DNA from: Nonomuraea antri
GTDB lineage: Bacteria > Actinomycetota > Actinomycetes > Streptosporangiales > Streptosporangiaceae
NCBI RefSeq assembly: GCF_013283785.1
Contig: NZ_JABCPZ010000049.1
Span: forward strand, 1 to 54,695
Direction of reading: 5' to 3'
DNA length: 54,695 bases
Shown here: in pieces, positions 15,884-24,915 of the stretch
How positions within the stretch are numbered: position 1 is the first letter of the stretch
How the letters are laid out: each line of letters begins with the position of its first letter
Position numbers and translations under genes: made by a program
The notes under the pieces: generated by a model
The model's input: only the letters and a program-made list of their open reading frames with translations
What the model was told of the DNA's origin: nothing
The model's database searches: none

Positions 15884-16689
15884 CGCAGGTAGCGGCGGGC
15901 GTGCTGGTCCACGAGAGCGAGTTCGTGCAGAGCAACGCAGTCGTGGTGCGCGGCCGGGCCGGGGTGCTGCTCATCGACCCCGGGGTGACCGGCGCCGAGC
16001 TCGACTGCCTCGCGGACGACCTGCACGCGCTCGGTCAGCCCGTGGTGGCCGGGTTCTCCACGCATCCGGACTGGGATCACCTGCTCTGGCACGCCCGGCT
16101 CGGCGAGCCGCCGCGGTACGGCACGGCGCGCTGCGCGGCCGCCGTCCGCGACCAGCTCGCCGCCCCGGACGCCAAGGAGCGCATCGCCGAACACCTGGTC
16201 GACACGGAGGTCGCCGGGCAGGTGCCGCTGGACCTGCTCGGCCTCGTCACCGGCCTGCCCGCGGGCGCTGTCCACGTCCCCTGGGACGGCCCCCAGGTCC
16301 GGATCATCGAGCACCGGGCGCACGCCCCGGGCCACGCGGCGCTGCTGATCGAGGAGCATGGCGTCCTCGTCGCCGGCGACATGCTCTCCGACGTCCTGGT
16401 CCCGATGCTCGACCTGGACACGACCGGTGACCCGATCGAGGACTACCTCGACGCGCTGCGGCTGATCGAGGACGCGGCGGGCCAGGCCGAGGTCGTCGTG
16501 CCCGGCCACGGTTCCGTCGGCGGCCCCGGCCGGGTACGGGCGCGGATCGACCTGGATCGGGCGTACGTGCTGGCGTTGCGTGACGGCCGCGACCCCGACG
16601 ACCCGCGGCTCGGCGCGTCGGCCAAGCCCGGCTGGGAGTGGGTGGACGACGTGCACGAAGGGCAGCGCCGGCGCCTCGCGGCACGATAG
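15877..16689 (+). CDS. MBL-fold metallo-hydrolase with variant metal motif
   Basis: 270 aa, GTG 15877 with AAGGAGG seven bases upstream. The N-terminal strand text GVLLIDPGVTGAELD and the later HAPGHAALLIEEHGVLVAGD and VVVPGHGS are standard MBL. The first metal motif reads THPDWDHLLW: His63, Asp65, Asp67, His68. The second His of HxHxDH is therefore Asp (codon GAC). GDMLSD supplies the bridging Asp. Likely regulated by the divergent HxlR gene. Hydrolase of unknown substrate; the Asp may alter the metal site or tolerate a single metal. Confidence 0.87.
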   Translation: MLTQVAAGVLVHESEFVQSNAVVVRGRAGVLLIDPGVTGAELDCLADDLHALGQPVVAGFSTHPDWDHLLWHARLGEPPRYGTARCAAAVRDQLAAPDAKERIAEHLVDTEVAGQVPLDLLGLVTGLPAGAVHVPWDGPQVRIIEHRAHAPGHAALLIEEHGVLVAGDMLSDVLVPMLDLDTTGDPIEDYLDALRLIEDAAGQAEVVVPGHGSVGGPGRVRARIDLDRAYVLALRDGRDPDDPRLGASAKPGWEWVDDVHEGQRRRLAAR

Positions 16690-16919
16690 GGGGCCGGACC
16701 AGTCGACAGCGGGCCGGACCGGTCGATCGCCGTCACGTGTCGCGGGCGGAGCCGAATGTCGGTGCCCGCTGATAATCATGACCCGTCACGCCGACCGACC
16801 GACGTTGGAGCCCCCCATGGCCACGGCCGTCCGCAGAATCGAGAGCGCCGCCCGCGGGCGCCCGCCCCAGAACCCGGTGCGCGGGTTCGCCCGCCCCGAG
16901 CCGCGAGCCGGAGGCTGAC

Positions 16920-19307
16920 GTGGGCGTGCTCGACAACCTGCCCTGGTCCCTGACCCGCCGGTTCACGTACCGCACCGAGGGCCCGACCAGCGAGCTGCTG
17001 GCCAGGTTCGACGCGGGCGGGCGGCCCGGCGCCGACGAGGTCGGGCGCAGGGCGTACGGCATCTGGGCGCAGCTGCGGCTCGGCCTGGGCGAGCAGGGCG
17101 GCCACGACTACCCAGGCGAGGTGCTGCGGTTGGTGCGCGAGGTGGCCGGCGCCGACATCCCCTGGACGATCGAGGACACCCGCCTGCTGTGGGAGGTCGC
17201 CGACGTGCTGTCGTGCTGGCGTCACACCGGCTACGCCGAGCTGTACCGCATCCCGATGGCCGCCATCGCGACGCTTTCGCACTCCGAGCGCCGTCAGGTC
17301 GCCGGCGACCCGCCGCAGCGGCACCCGGGCCTGCGCAGCCCCGGCCGGGCCGCCGTGCGCAAGGATCTGGCGCGCGTCCTGGCCGAGCCGCCCGAGCACG
17401 GGCCGGCCGGGATCGTGCGCGGCCTCGTCTGGGACGGCGACCCCCTCGCCCGCGCCATGGCCGGGAAGTACGCCGCCCGCCTGACCGCCCCCGCCATGCT
17501 GCCGCTGCTGAAACACCTGTGCAAGGCCAAGGCGCGCCGGCCGAGCGAAGCCTGGCTGGCCAGGGCACGCACGCTGCTCGCCGACGACGGCGTGGTGGTG
17601 CTGCGCGAGATCCTGTCCCGCCTGGCCACCCACCGCGAGAGCCGCGAGCCCGGCGGCCGGATCTTCCTGGCCGGGCACACCGTCGTCGCGCTGCGCGGCA
17701 TGGTGTGGGCCTGCCAGGTGATCGACGCGCCCTGGGTGTCCACGCTGCTCGGCGACATCGCCGTCAACTGCGGCATCGGGCGCAACGGCACCGGCGGCGC
17801 CGCCGTCTGCCGCAGCGAGCCGCTGGCCAACGCCGCGCTGAACGTGCTGGCCGCGCGGGGCGGCCTCGACACGGTGGGCGTACTCGCCCGGGTGCGGGCC
17901 AAGCTGCGCAGGCCGGCGCTGCTGGAGAAGGCGGCCGCGGCACTCGACGCGGTGGCCGCGCACGAGGGGCTGAGCCACGAACAGCTCATCGACAGGACGG
18001 TCCCGGACTTCGGGCTCGGTCCAGGCGGGGTCAGGGAGGAGCGGGCCGGCGACCACGTCGTCCGGCTCGACGCCGAAGGGCCGGCGCTGCGGTTCGTCAA
18101 CCCGGCCGGGCGCGTCGTCAAGACGGCGCCCCGGTCCATCCGCCACGACCCGGTGGTCACCGATCTCAAGGCCACGCTGAAAGACCTCAAGCGCACGCTG
18201 GCCGCCGAGCGGCTGCGCCTGGAGCAGATGCTGATCGTCGAACGCGAGCTGTCCTGGCAGGAGGCCGGGCGATACCTCTTCGACCACCCGGTCACCGGCC
18301 CCTGCGCCCGGGCCCTGATCTGGCGGCTCCCCGACGGGTTCGCCGGGCTGCCGGTCAGGAGCGATGGCGGCTGGGCACTGGCCGACGCGAGCGGCCGATC
18401 CGTGCGCCCGGGCGCCGGCACGCCGGTCAAGCTGTGGCACCCGATCCTCGACAGCGCGGAAGGCGTGCGGGGCTGGCGCGACCACCTGCTGGAGCGGGGC
18501 GTCAGGCAGCCGTTCAAGCAGGCGTTCCGCGAGGTCTACCTGATCACCCCGGCCGAGGAGTCCGCCCGTACCCGCTCCGAGCGGTTCAGCGGTCACTTCG
18601 TCCGCTACGGTCAGGCCAAGGCGCTGCTGGAGCAGCGCGGCTGGAGCGGGCTGTCGATCGGCCACTGGGACTACGAGTGCGGCGGCGACCAGGGCTCGGC
18701 CGTCAAGACGCTGGCCGGCTGGCAGGCGAGCTGGAGCATGTGCGTCGCCTCCGATCCCGAGCGGGACGACTGGGGCACGGCCTCCTGCGCCGCCACCGAG
18801 GCGATCCGGTTCAGCCACGCGGACCTGCCCGGCGACGCGCCGCTCACCGACGTGCCGCCGCTGGTGTTCTCGGAGCTGCTGCGCGACGCCGACCTCGCCG
18901 TGGGCGTCGGGTCCCTGGGCCTCGACCAGCAGGCGGCGGCCGGGCTCGACGGCTACTGGCGCTCGTACGGGTTCGGCGAACTGAGCGAGACCGCCCGCAC
19001 CCGGCACGACGCGCTGACCCGGCTGCTGCCCCGGCTGGCGATCGCGGATCGGGCCGAGCTGACCGACAGGTTCCTGCGCGTGCGCGGGCACCTGCGTACC
19101 TACCGGATCCATCTGGGGTCGGGCAACATCCTGATGGAGCCGAACGACGCCTACCTGTGCATCGTCCCCGACCGCGTCGCCACGCCGGTGTTCCTGCCGT
19201 TCGAGGAGGACGGCATGTTGTCGGTGATCCTGTCGAAGGCGTTCCTGCTGGCGGACGACACGAAGATCACCGACCCGAGCATCACCCGCCAGCTCGCCAC
19301 CGGATGA
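16920..19307 (+). CDS. DUF4132 domain protein
   Basis: 795 aa, GTG 16920 behind GGAGG at 16909-16913. The C-terminal third is recognisably DUF4132: PFKQAFREVYLITPAEE, WSGLSIGHWDYECGGDQG, and IHLGSGNILMEPNDAYLCIV followed by a VATPVFLPFEEDG stretch. The N-terminal two thirds are helical and HEAT-like with no assigned domain. Molecular function of the family is not established. A 33-codon frame (ATG 16817 to 16918) ends just before this start and could be a leader, but I see nothing to prove it. The gene converges on the SARP gene with only five bases between the stops. Confidence 0.88.
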   Translation: MGVLDNLPWSLTRRFTYRTEGPTSELLARFDAGGRPGADEVGRRAYGIWAQLRLGLGEQGGHDYPGEVLRLVREVAGADIPWTIEDTRLLWEVADVLSCWRHTGYAELYRIPMAAIATLSHSERRQVAGDPPQRHPGLRSPGRAAVRKDLARVLAEPPEHGPAGIVRGLVWDGDPLARAMAGKYAARLTAPAMLPLLKHLCKAKARRPSEAWLARARTLLADDGVVVLREILSRLATHRESREPGGRIFLAGHTVVALRGMVWACQVIDAPWVSTLLGDIAVNCGIGRNGTGGAAVCRSEPLANAALNVLAARGGLDTVGVLARVRAKLRRPALLEKAAAALDAVAAHEGLSHEQLIDRTVPDFGLGPGGVREERAGDHVVRLDAEGPALRFVNPAGRVVKTAPRSIRHDPVVTDLKATLKDLKRTLAAERLRLEQMLIVERELSWQEAGRYLFDHPVTGPCARALIWRLPDGFAGLPVRSDGGWALADASGRSVRPGAGTPVKLWHPILDSAEGVRGWRDHLLERGVRQPFKQAFREVYLITPAEESARTRSERFSGHFVRYGQAKALLEQRGWSGLSIGHWDYECGGDQGSAVKTLAGWQASWSMCVASDPERDDWGTASCAATEAIRFSHADLPGDAPLTDVPPLVFSELLRDADLAVGVGSLGLDQQAAAGLDGYWRSYGFGELSETARTRHDALTRLLPRLAIADRAELTDRFLRVRGHLRTYRIHLGSGNILMEPNDAYLCIVPDRVATPVFLPFEEDGMLSVILSKAFLLADDTKITDPSITRQLATG

Positions 19308-19312
19308 CCCGC

Positions 19313-22279
19313 CTACCCGCCGGCCGAGCCGGGCCCCGGGTCCTGCGGCGGGCGTGCGGCGCGCACCTCGCCGAGCAGTTCGCCGGCTCGTACGGCCAGG
19401 GGCCTGGCGCCGATCTCCGTGGCGATCGCCACCGCGGCCTCCAACTGGGCCTCGGCCTGCGCGGTCCGGCCGGCCGCGTGGTGGAACTCGCCCAGCGCCG
19501 TCCTCACCCGCGTCTCGTTGAGCAGGCTCTTGATGCTCCTGGTGATGTCCAGGGCCTGGGTCAGCGCGGCCTCGGCCTCCGCCGGCAGTCCTTGCCGCAG
19601 GCTCGACACGCCCAGTCCGTGCAGGGCCAGCGCCTCTCCAGCGCGGTCCCCGATCGTGCGCACGCTGGTCAGGGTTCTGGTGAAGGCCGCGCGGGCCTCG
19701 GCGTACCTGCCCTCCTGCAGTTCGAGGTTGCCCAGCCAGTAGAGGGTCTGCGCGAGGCCGCGTTGCGCGTTCAGCGGTTCGTAGATCGCCAGGGCGGCGT
19801 CGAAGTGGTCCCTGGCGAGCCGGTGCCGGCCGTGGTCGAGGTGGATCTGGGCGATGCTGCGCAGGGCGTACGCCTCGGCGCCGGAGTCGCCCGCCTCCCT
19901 CAGCTCCTCCAGGGCCCGTTCGTAGTGGGCCATGGCCCGGTCGGGACGGCCCACGAAACGGTCCACCATCCCCAGGAACGTTCGGGCGATGCCGGTGCCG
20001 TGCACGTCGCCCGCCTGCTGGAACAGCTCCAGCGAGCGCTCGAAGTCGGGCGAGGCCAGGTCGTAGCGCGCCTGGTCCGCGTAGAGGCCGCCGCGCCGGT
20101 GGAGCACCGCCGCCATGCCGCGGACGTCACCCGCCTGCTCGGCCGCCGCGTAACCGGTCGCGAGCGTCGCGTGCTGGTCGTCGAGGTACTTGCGGAGCGA
20201 GAAGAAGATCGCGGTCGTGGTGGCCAGGTCCCAGGACAGGTCCTCGTGCCCGGCGCTCGCGGCCAGCTCGACCGCGTTGACGATGGTCAGCCGCTCGGTC
20301 TCGAACCACTCCACCGGATCGGCGACCAGGCTCTCCACGTAGCCGGCGGGCAGGCGCCGGCGCTTGGGCGAGCCGCGGACGATCTGGTACTCGCCGCCGT
20401 ACAGCGCGCTGTAGGCCGCTCTGCTGACGGTCAGCAGGCAGCTCAGCATGCGTCCGACGGCCTCCTTGCGCACCTGGGCGGGGTCCTCGGCCTCGCTCAT
20501 CTCCCGCGAGAACAGCCGCACCAGGTCGTGGAAGCGGTAACGTGTCCGCCCGGCCGGGTCGCTGGCGGCGACCTGGAGCAGCTGGGCGTCCACGAGCGTT
20601 TCGAGGAACCTCTCCGCCTCCTGGACGTCGATGTCGAGCAGCGCGGCGGCGGCCCACGCGGGGAAGCTCGTGACCTCGACCAGGCCCAGCCGCCGGAAGG
20701 CGCGCTGCTCGTCCGGCTCCAGGCCCTGGTAGCTGAGCGCGAAGACGGCACGCACGTGCAGCGGGCCGTAGGCGAACTCGTCCAGCCTGCGCCGCTCGTC
20801 GCTGAGATGCGCCACGAGCGCGGCGGTGCTCCAGTGGCGCTTGGCGGCCAGCCGGGCGCCGGCGATGCGCAGGGCCAGCGGCAGGTGGCCGCACAGCGAC
20901 AGCAGCTCCGTGGCCGCGGCGGGATCCTGGGCCAGCCGCTCCGGTCCGACGATCCGCTCCAGCAGGGTCATGGCCTGCGACGGGCTGAGCACGTCGAGAT
21001 CCACCTGCCGCGCCCCGGCGAGCGCGGCCAGGGACCTGCGGCTGGTGACGATGACGGCGCACGACGCGCTGCCCGGCAGCACCGGCATGACCTGGGCCGC
21101 GTCGGCCGCGTTGTCCAGGATGATCAGCGCCCGCCGATCGGACATCAGCGTGCGGAACAGCTCGGCCCGCTCGTCGAGGCTCGGCGGGATCGAGTCGCCG
21201 TTCACGCCCAGGATCCGCAGGAAGCGGCTGAGCACCTCGGCCGGGCCGACCGGCTGGGCCTGTGTGCCGGTGCCGTGCAGATCCATGAACAGCTGCGCGT
21301 CGGGGAAGCGGTCGCGCACCTCGTAGGCCAGACGCAGCGCGAGCGCGGTCTTGCCGATGCCGCCCATGCCCGAGATCGCCACGATCGCCACCGTGTTCCG
21401 GCCCGCGTCCTCCAGGTATCGCCGCAGCTCCTGCCGGGTCTTCTCGCGTCCGGTGTAATCGGTCACGTCGGGCGGGAGCATGTTCGGGGTCGCCCGGCGG
21501 GCCGGCTGCCCGCCGCCGGCGCTCGCCTCCTCCGCCAGCAGCGCGAGGTGGGCGTCGCGGAGCTCGGGCGAGGGATCGACGCCGAGTTCGTCCGCCAGCC
21601 TTCTCCTGGTGGCCTCGAACCAGCGCAGCGCCTGCGCCCGGCGGCCGGACGCGCCCAGGACGGTGATGAGCCGCGCGTGCAGCCGCTCGTCGTACGGATG
21701 CCGCTCGGCCAGGCCGGTCAGATGATCGACGGCCTCCTCCGGCCGGTCGCGGGCGAGCGCGAGGTTGGCCAGGTCCAGCACGCACGCCAGATGCGTCGTC
21801 TCCAGCCGGTGTGCCTCGGCGCTGGCGCGTAATCCCTCGGGCGCGCCCAGCAGCACGGGGGCCCGCCACTCCGCCAAGGCCCGCTGGAGCAGGTCGAGCC
21901 GGTGCGCGGGGTCGCGTTCGGCCGCAGCGGTCTGGGTCAGTTCCATGAAGCGGGCGGCGTCCAGCCGGACGCGCGCGACGTCGAGCCGGTAGCCGTGACC
22001 GGTCAGCTCGATGGCGTCGGGCAGCGACATCTCCTCGCGCAGCCAGGCGCGGATGCGGCTGACCCCGGTGCGCAGCGCGCCCATGCTCGCGCCCGCCGGA
22101 CCCCACGCCCACTCGATGAGCCGGTCCTCCGGCACCGGACGACCGGCCCCGAGCGCGATCCCCGCCAGCAGCCAGGGACCGCTACGGCCGGGAACGCTCA
22201 CTTCGCGTCCCGCGATCCTGACCTCCAACGGCCCGAGAACGCGGATCGCCGGCATGACCTGGTCGTTCTGGTGACGCAT
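19313..22279 (-). CDS. AfsR-like SARP/NB-ARC/TPR regulator
   Basis: 988-aa regulator. ATG 22279 is preferred because AGGGGGAT lies six bases upstream; a second ATG at 22255 has no ribosome site. Domain order: winged-helix DNA-binding part starting IRVLGPLEVRIAGREV, BTAD (about 100-250), NB-ARC ATPase with Walker A GMGGIGKT at 304-311 and LIILDNAADAAQVMPVL, a winged-helix part ending RYRFHDLVRLFSREM, and a long TPR tail. This is the complete AfsR architecture. Such proteins bind promoters of secondary-metabolism genes after ATP and phosphorylation control. No cluster is present beside it. It is divergent from the secreted-peptide gene at 22397. Confidence 0.95.
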   Translation of the reverse strand: MRHQNDQVMPAIRVLGPLEVRIAGREVSVPGRSGPWLLAGIALGAGRPVPEDRLIEWAWGPAGASMGALRTGVSRIRAWLREEMSLPDAIELTGHGYRLDVARVRLDAARFMELTQTAAAERDPAHRLDLLQRALAEWRAPVLLGAPEGLRASAEAHRLETTHLACVLDLANLALARDRPEEAVDHLTGLAERHPYDERLHARLITVLGASGRRAQALRWFEATRRRLADELGVDPSPELRDAHLALLAEEASAGGGQPARRATPNMLPPDVTDYTGREKTRQELRRYLEDAGRNTVAIVAISGMGGIGKTALALRLAYEVRDRFPDAQLFMDLHGTGTQAQPVGPAEVLSRFLRILGVNGDSIPPSLDERAELFRTLMSDRRALIILDNAADAAQVMPVLPGSASCAVIVTSRRSLAALAGARQVDLDVLSPSQAMTLLERIVGPERLAQDPAAATELLSLCGHLPLALRIAGARLAAKRHWSTAALVAHLSDERRRLDEFAYGPLHVRAVFALSYQGLEPDEQRAFRRLGLVEVTSFPAWAAAALLDIDVQEAERFLETLVDAQLLQVAASDPAGRTRYRFHDLVRLFSREMSEAEDPAQVRKEAVGRMLSCLLTVSRAAYSALYGGEYQIVRGSPKRRRLPAGYVESLVADPVEWFETERLTIVNAVELAASAGHEDLSWDLATTTAIFFSLRKYLDDQHATLATGYAAAEQAGDVRGMAAVLHRRGGLYADQARYDLASPDFERSLELFQQAGDVHGTGIARTFLGMVDRFVGRPDRAMAHYERALEELREAGDSGAEAYALRSIAQIHLDHGRHRLARDHFDAALAIYEPLNAQRGLAQTLYWLGNLELQEGRYAEARAAFTRTLTSVRTIGDRAGEALALHGLGVSSLRQGLPAEAEAALTQALDITRSIKSLLNETRVRTALGEFHHAAGRTAQAEAQLEAAVAIATEIGARPLAVRAGELLGEVRAARPPQDPGPGSAGG

Positions 22280-22321
22280 GCGTATCCCCCTGGCACGCTG
22301 CCCGGCCGTCTCGTCGATCGC

Positions 22322-22351
22322 TGTAAACGAACTGAAAACGGGCCTTGGCAA
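22322..22351 (-). promoter_or_regulatory. Candidate promoter of the AfsR-like gene
   Basis: On the minus strand TTGCCA (22351-22346) and TTTACA (22327-22322) stand 18 bp apart, 40-70 bp upstream of ATG 22279. The surrounding 60 bp is unusually AT-rich for this DNA. Confidence 0.4.
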
Positions 22352-22396
22352 CATATTTCTTGATCAACGACGACATCTCGAAAGAAGGGCATTCAG

Positions 22397-22543
22397 ATGC
22401 TCAAGCGCAAGCTCGCGGCTCTACTGCTGGCACTCTCAGCATGCGTGGCCGCGGGGGCCGCCTATGCCGACTCCCACCAGCAGGCGCCGGTCATCGTCCA
22501 GGCGGCGGACTGCGGCGGCGAACACGAGTGGGGCTGCGCCTGA
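22397..22543 (+). CDS. Small secreted Cys-containing peptide (48 aa)
   Basis: A short gene with ATG 22397 and GAAGGG upstream. Residues 1-24 form a classic signal peptide: MLKRK, a Leu/Ala hydrophobic core, then AYA before D25. The mature part would be 24 residues, starting DSHQQAPVIVQAAD and holding two cysteines (Cys39 and Cys47) in CGGEHEWGC. LSAC at 13-16 also fits a lipobox, so a lipopeptide is an alternative. It is divergent from the AfsR-like regulator, with a second SARP gene 300 bp downstream. I do not recognise a family. A signalling peptide or small cell-wall protein is speculation. Confidence 0.65.
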   Translation: MLKRKLAALLLALSACVAAGAAYADSHQQAPVIVQAADCGGEHEWGCA

Positions 22544-22839
22544 CGGCGGCACCGCGGGGGACACGCGGAACGGGGAGGCTGTCTTCGCACGTGACGCCGG
22601 TGCTTGAGGGGCAGGATCCAACGGTCGTTCACGTGAATTCATGGTTCTCCGATCCGCGTGGCGCTCTTCACCAGCTATAGAGGCTTGATCGGGGCCATCC
22701 GGACAATCGCCGTGCGATTTTTTGTCTGCAGTGATGAGAGGGCCCGCCAGACAATCGGCCATTGCCAGGACCTGCGCCCGTCGCGCGAGATCGGCACCGG
22801 GGGATCGGTACGGGGATCGGCATCAGGGGGATCGTGATC
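22544..22839. other. Gap between peptide gene and second SARP gene
   Basis: No gene seen. It holds the hairpin at 22705-22723. Close to the SARP start there are four GATCG boxes at 22789, 22803, 22815 and 22830, spaced 14, 12 and 15 bp. SARP operators are direct repeats, so self-regulation is possible but unproven. Confidence 0.5.
22705..22723 (+). terminator. Intrinsic terminator candidate
   Basis: Stem AATCGC and GCGATT around CGT, followed directly by TTTT. It could end the transcript of the small secreted peptide, 160 bp upstream. It is one of few hairpin/T-run structures visible in this GC-rich window. Confidence 0.5.
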
Positions 22840-24897
22840 ATGCACGAGGTCATCGCTTCACCGACGGCACGGGCCGGGACGAGTGGTTCGGGGATGTGGT
22901 TCGGCATCCTGGGGCCGCTGGCCGTGACCGTCGGCGGCCGGCCGGTCCACATAGGCGGGTCGCGAACACGAGCCACACTCGCGGCGCTGCTGCTGGCCGA
23001 CGGGCGGATCGTGTCCGTCGAGCGGCTCATCGACCAGGTGTGGGGGGAGGAGCCCCCGCTCTCCGGACGTAATCAGGTGGCGATCGCCGTGTCCGCGCTG
23101 CGCAAGGCGTTCCGTGCCGCGGGCGGCGATCCCGACGTGATCGAGACCGTGGCGTCCGGGTACCGGCTGCACACGGTCGCACTCGACGCCCGTCAGGCGG
23201 AGGTGAACCTGGCCCGCGCACGTCAGGCGCCGCCCGCCGCGAAGGCCGCGCTGCTGCGCGAGACGCTCGGGCTGTGGCGCGGGCAGGTGCTCGGGGGGAT
23301 CGGCAGCCGGCCGTTGCGTGCGGTCGCCGGCCGGTGGGAGGAGCTGCGGCTGAGCGCGCTGGAGGACTGGGCCGAGGCGGAGCTCGACCTCGGCGGGCAT
23401 CGGGAGCTGGTGGGCGTGCTCGGGGTGGCGGTGGCCGAGCACCCGCTGCGCGAGCGCATCAGGTCGCAGCTCATGCTCGCGCTGCACCGCTCAGGACGCC
23501 GCGCGGAGGCCCTGGAGGTCTACGACCGGGGCCGGACGGTGCTGGTGGAGGAGCTCGGCCTGGAACCCGGGCAGGTGCTGCGCGACCTGCACGCGGCGAT
23601 CCTGCGCGACGAACCGGGCGTACGGTGGGCCGCTGCGGGGGCACGGCTCGCCGGGGGCGCGGGCGCCCGGCAGCCGGACCCGGGGCTCCGGCCGGCCCGG
23701 GTACCACCCGCGGTTCCGTCCCAGCTGCCGCCCGCGGTGTCGGCCTTCATCGGCCGGTGCGCGGAATTCGCCGCACTCGACGCGCTGCTCGACCGGCGGG
23801 ACGGCAAGGGGCTCGCTCTGCAGGACGGCAGCGGGCTCGACCGGCGGGACGGCAGCGGGCTCGACCGGCAGAACGACAAAGGGCTCGCTCGGCGGGACGG
23901 CAGCGGGCCTGCTCTGCAGGACGGCTGCGAGCTCGACCGGCGGGACGGCAACGGGGAGCTGCCGCTCTGTGTCGTGTACGGCATGGCCGGCGTCGGCAAG
24001 ACCGGGCTGGCGGTGTCGTGGGCGCATCGGGTGGCCGACCGGTTCCCCGACGGCCGGCTGTTCGCGGACCTTCGCGGACACCACCGCCATGCGCCCCCGC
24101 TGCGCCCGGAAACCGTCCTGGATCGTTTTCTCCGCGCACTCGGCATGCCGGAGAAGAGCATCCCGGCCGGGCTGGACGAGCGCGCCGCGCTGTTCCGCAG
24201 CCTGCTCGAAGGCAAACGCACGCTGATCGTGCTGGACGACGCGGCCTCGGCCGCGCAGGTGCGCCCGCTGCTGGCGGGATCCGACTCCTGCTGCGTCGTC
24301 ATCACCGCGCGCTCGCCGCTGGGCGCGCTCGTCGCCCAGGACGGCGCCCGCTGCGTCGGCCTGGACGTCCTGAGCCCGGAGGAGGCCGAAGAGCTGCTGG
24401 CCCGGATGGTGGGCGCGGACCGGATCGCCGGGGAGCGGCCCGCCGCCCGCCGGCTCGGCGAGCTGTGCGACAGGCTGCCCCTGGCCCTGCGCATCGCCGC
24501 GGCCAAGCTGATCTCCAGGAGCGACTGGACGGTGTCCGGCATGGCCGCCCGCCTGGAGAGCGAGCACGGCCGCCTGGACGAGCTGCGCCACGCCGAGCTG
24601 GAGGTGCGCGGCGGCTTCGAGCTGAGCTACCGGGGCCTGCCGCCGGCGGCGAAGCTCGCCTTCCGCCGTCTGGGGCTGCTCGATCCGCCGGGCGGGTTCG
24701 CCGCCTGGACGCTGGCCGCGCTGGCCGAGGTGCCGCTGCCGATCGCGGAGAGGTTGTGCGAGCACCTGGTGGACGCCCAGCTCGTCCGGCCGCTCGACCG
24801 GGACCCGGCCGGTGGGCCCCGCTACGGGCTGCACGACCTGGTGCGGCTGTACTCCAGGGAACGCGCGCACGCGGAGGAGGAACTCCGCGCGGGGTGA
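22840..24897 (+). CDS. SARP/NB-ARC regulator without TPR tail, with inserted repeats
   Basis: 685 aa. ATG 22840 lies a little downstream of AGGGGGATC; GTG 22834 and ATG 22894 are alternatives. DNA-binding part WFGILGPLAVTVGGRPVHIG and VSALRKAFRAAGGDP, then BTAD, then NB-ARC with Walker A GMAGVGKTG at 381-389 and LIVLDDAASAAQVRPLL. The protein stops soon after RYGLHDLVRLYSRERA, where relatives continue into a TPR region, so it is naturally or secondarily short. Between FIGRCAEFAALDAL and the P-loop lie seven 8-residue repeats (317-372; see the repeat entry) that relatives lack. Transcription regulator of unknown target. Confidence 0.92.
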   Translation: MHEVIASPTARAGTSGSGMWFGILGPLAVTVGGRPVHIGGSRTRATLAALLLADGRIVSVERLIDQVWGEEPPLSGRNQVAIAVSALRKAFRAAGGDPDVIETVASGYRLHTVALDARQAEVNLARARQAPPAAKAALLRETLGLWRGQVLGGIGSRPLRAVAGRWEELRLSALEDWAEAELDLGGHRELVGVLGVAVAEHPLRERIRSQLMLALHRSGRRAEALEVYDRGRTVLVEELGLEPGQVLRDLHAAILRDEPGVRWAAAGARLAGGAGARQPDPGLRPARVPPAVPSQLPPAVSAFIGRCAEFAALDALLDRRDGKGLALQDGSGLDRRDGSGLDRQNDKGLARRDGSGPALQDGCELDRRDGNGELPLCVVYGMAGVGKTGLAVSWAHRVADRFPDGRLFADLRGHHRHAPPLRPETVLDRFLRALGMPEKSIPAGLDERAALFRSLLEGKRTLIVLDDAASAAQVRPLLAGSDSCCVVITARSPLGALVAQDGARCVGLDVLSPEEAEELLARMVGADRIAGERPAARRLGELCDRLPLALRIAAAKLISRSDWTVSGMAARLESEHGRLDELRHAELEVRGGFELSYRGLPPAAKLAFRRLGLLDPPGGFAAWTLAALAEVPLPIAERLCEHLVDAQLVRPLDRDPAGGPRYGLHDLVRLYSRERAHAEEELRAG
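23788..23955 (+). repeat. Seven 24-bp in-frame repeats inside NB-ARC
   Basis: Seven contiguous 24-bp units start at 23788, 23812, 23836, 23860, 23884, 23908 and 23932, all in frame. They encode variants of two 8-residue units, LDRRDGSG and LALQDGSG, in a mixed order. The array sits between the N-terminal NB-ARC strand and Walker A. Unit number is likely to vary between strains. Confidence 0.93.
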
Positions 24898-24915
24898 GAT
24901 TCGCGGCGGGCCGGT

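Noticed and set aside
16817..16918. 33-codon frame before the DUF4132 gene
   Set aside because: Good position, but composition is like the neighbouring spacer and no conserved feature.
17189..21832. A 1547-codon open frame on the + strand
   Set aside because: Runs across the DUF4132 gene in another frame and opposite the SARP gene; the translation is low in hydrophobic order and rich in Arg/Gly/Ala. High GC gives such frames.
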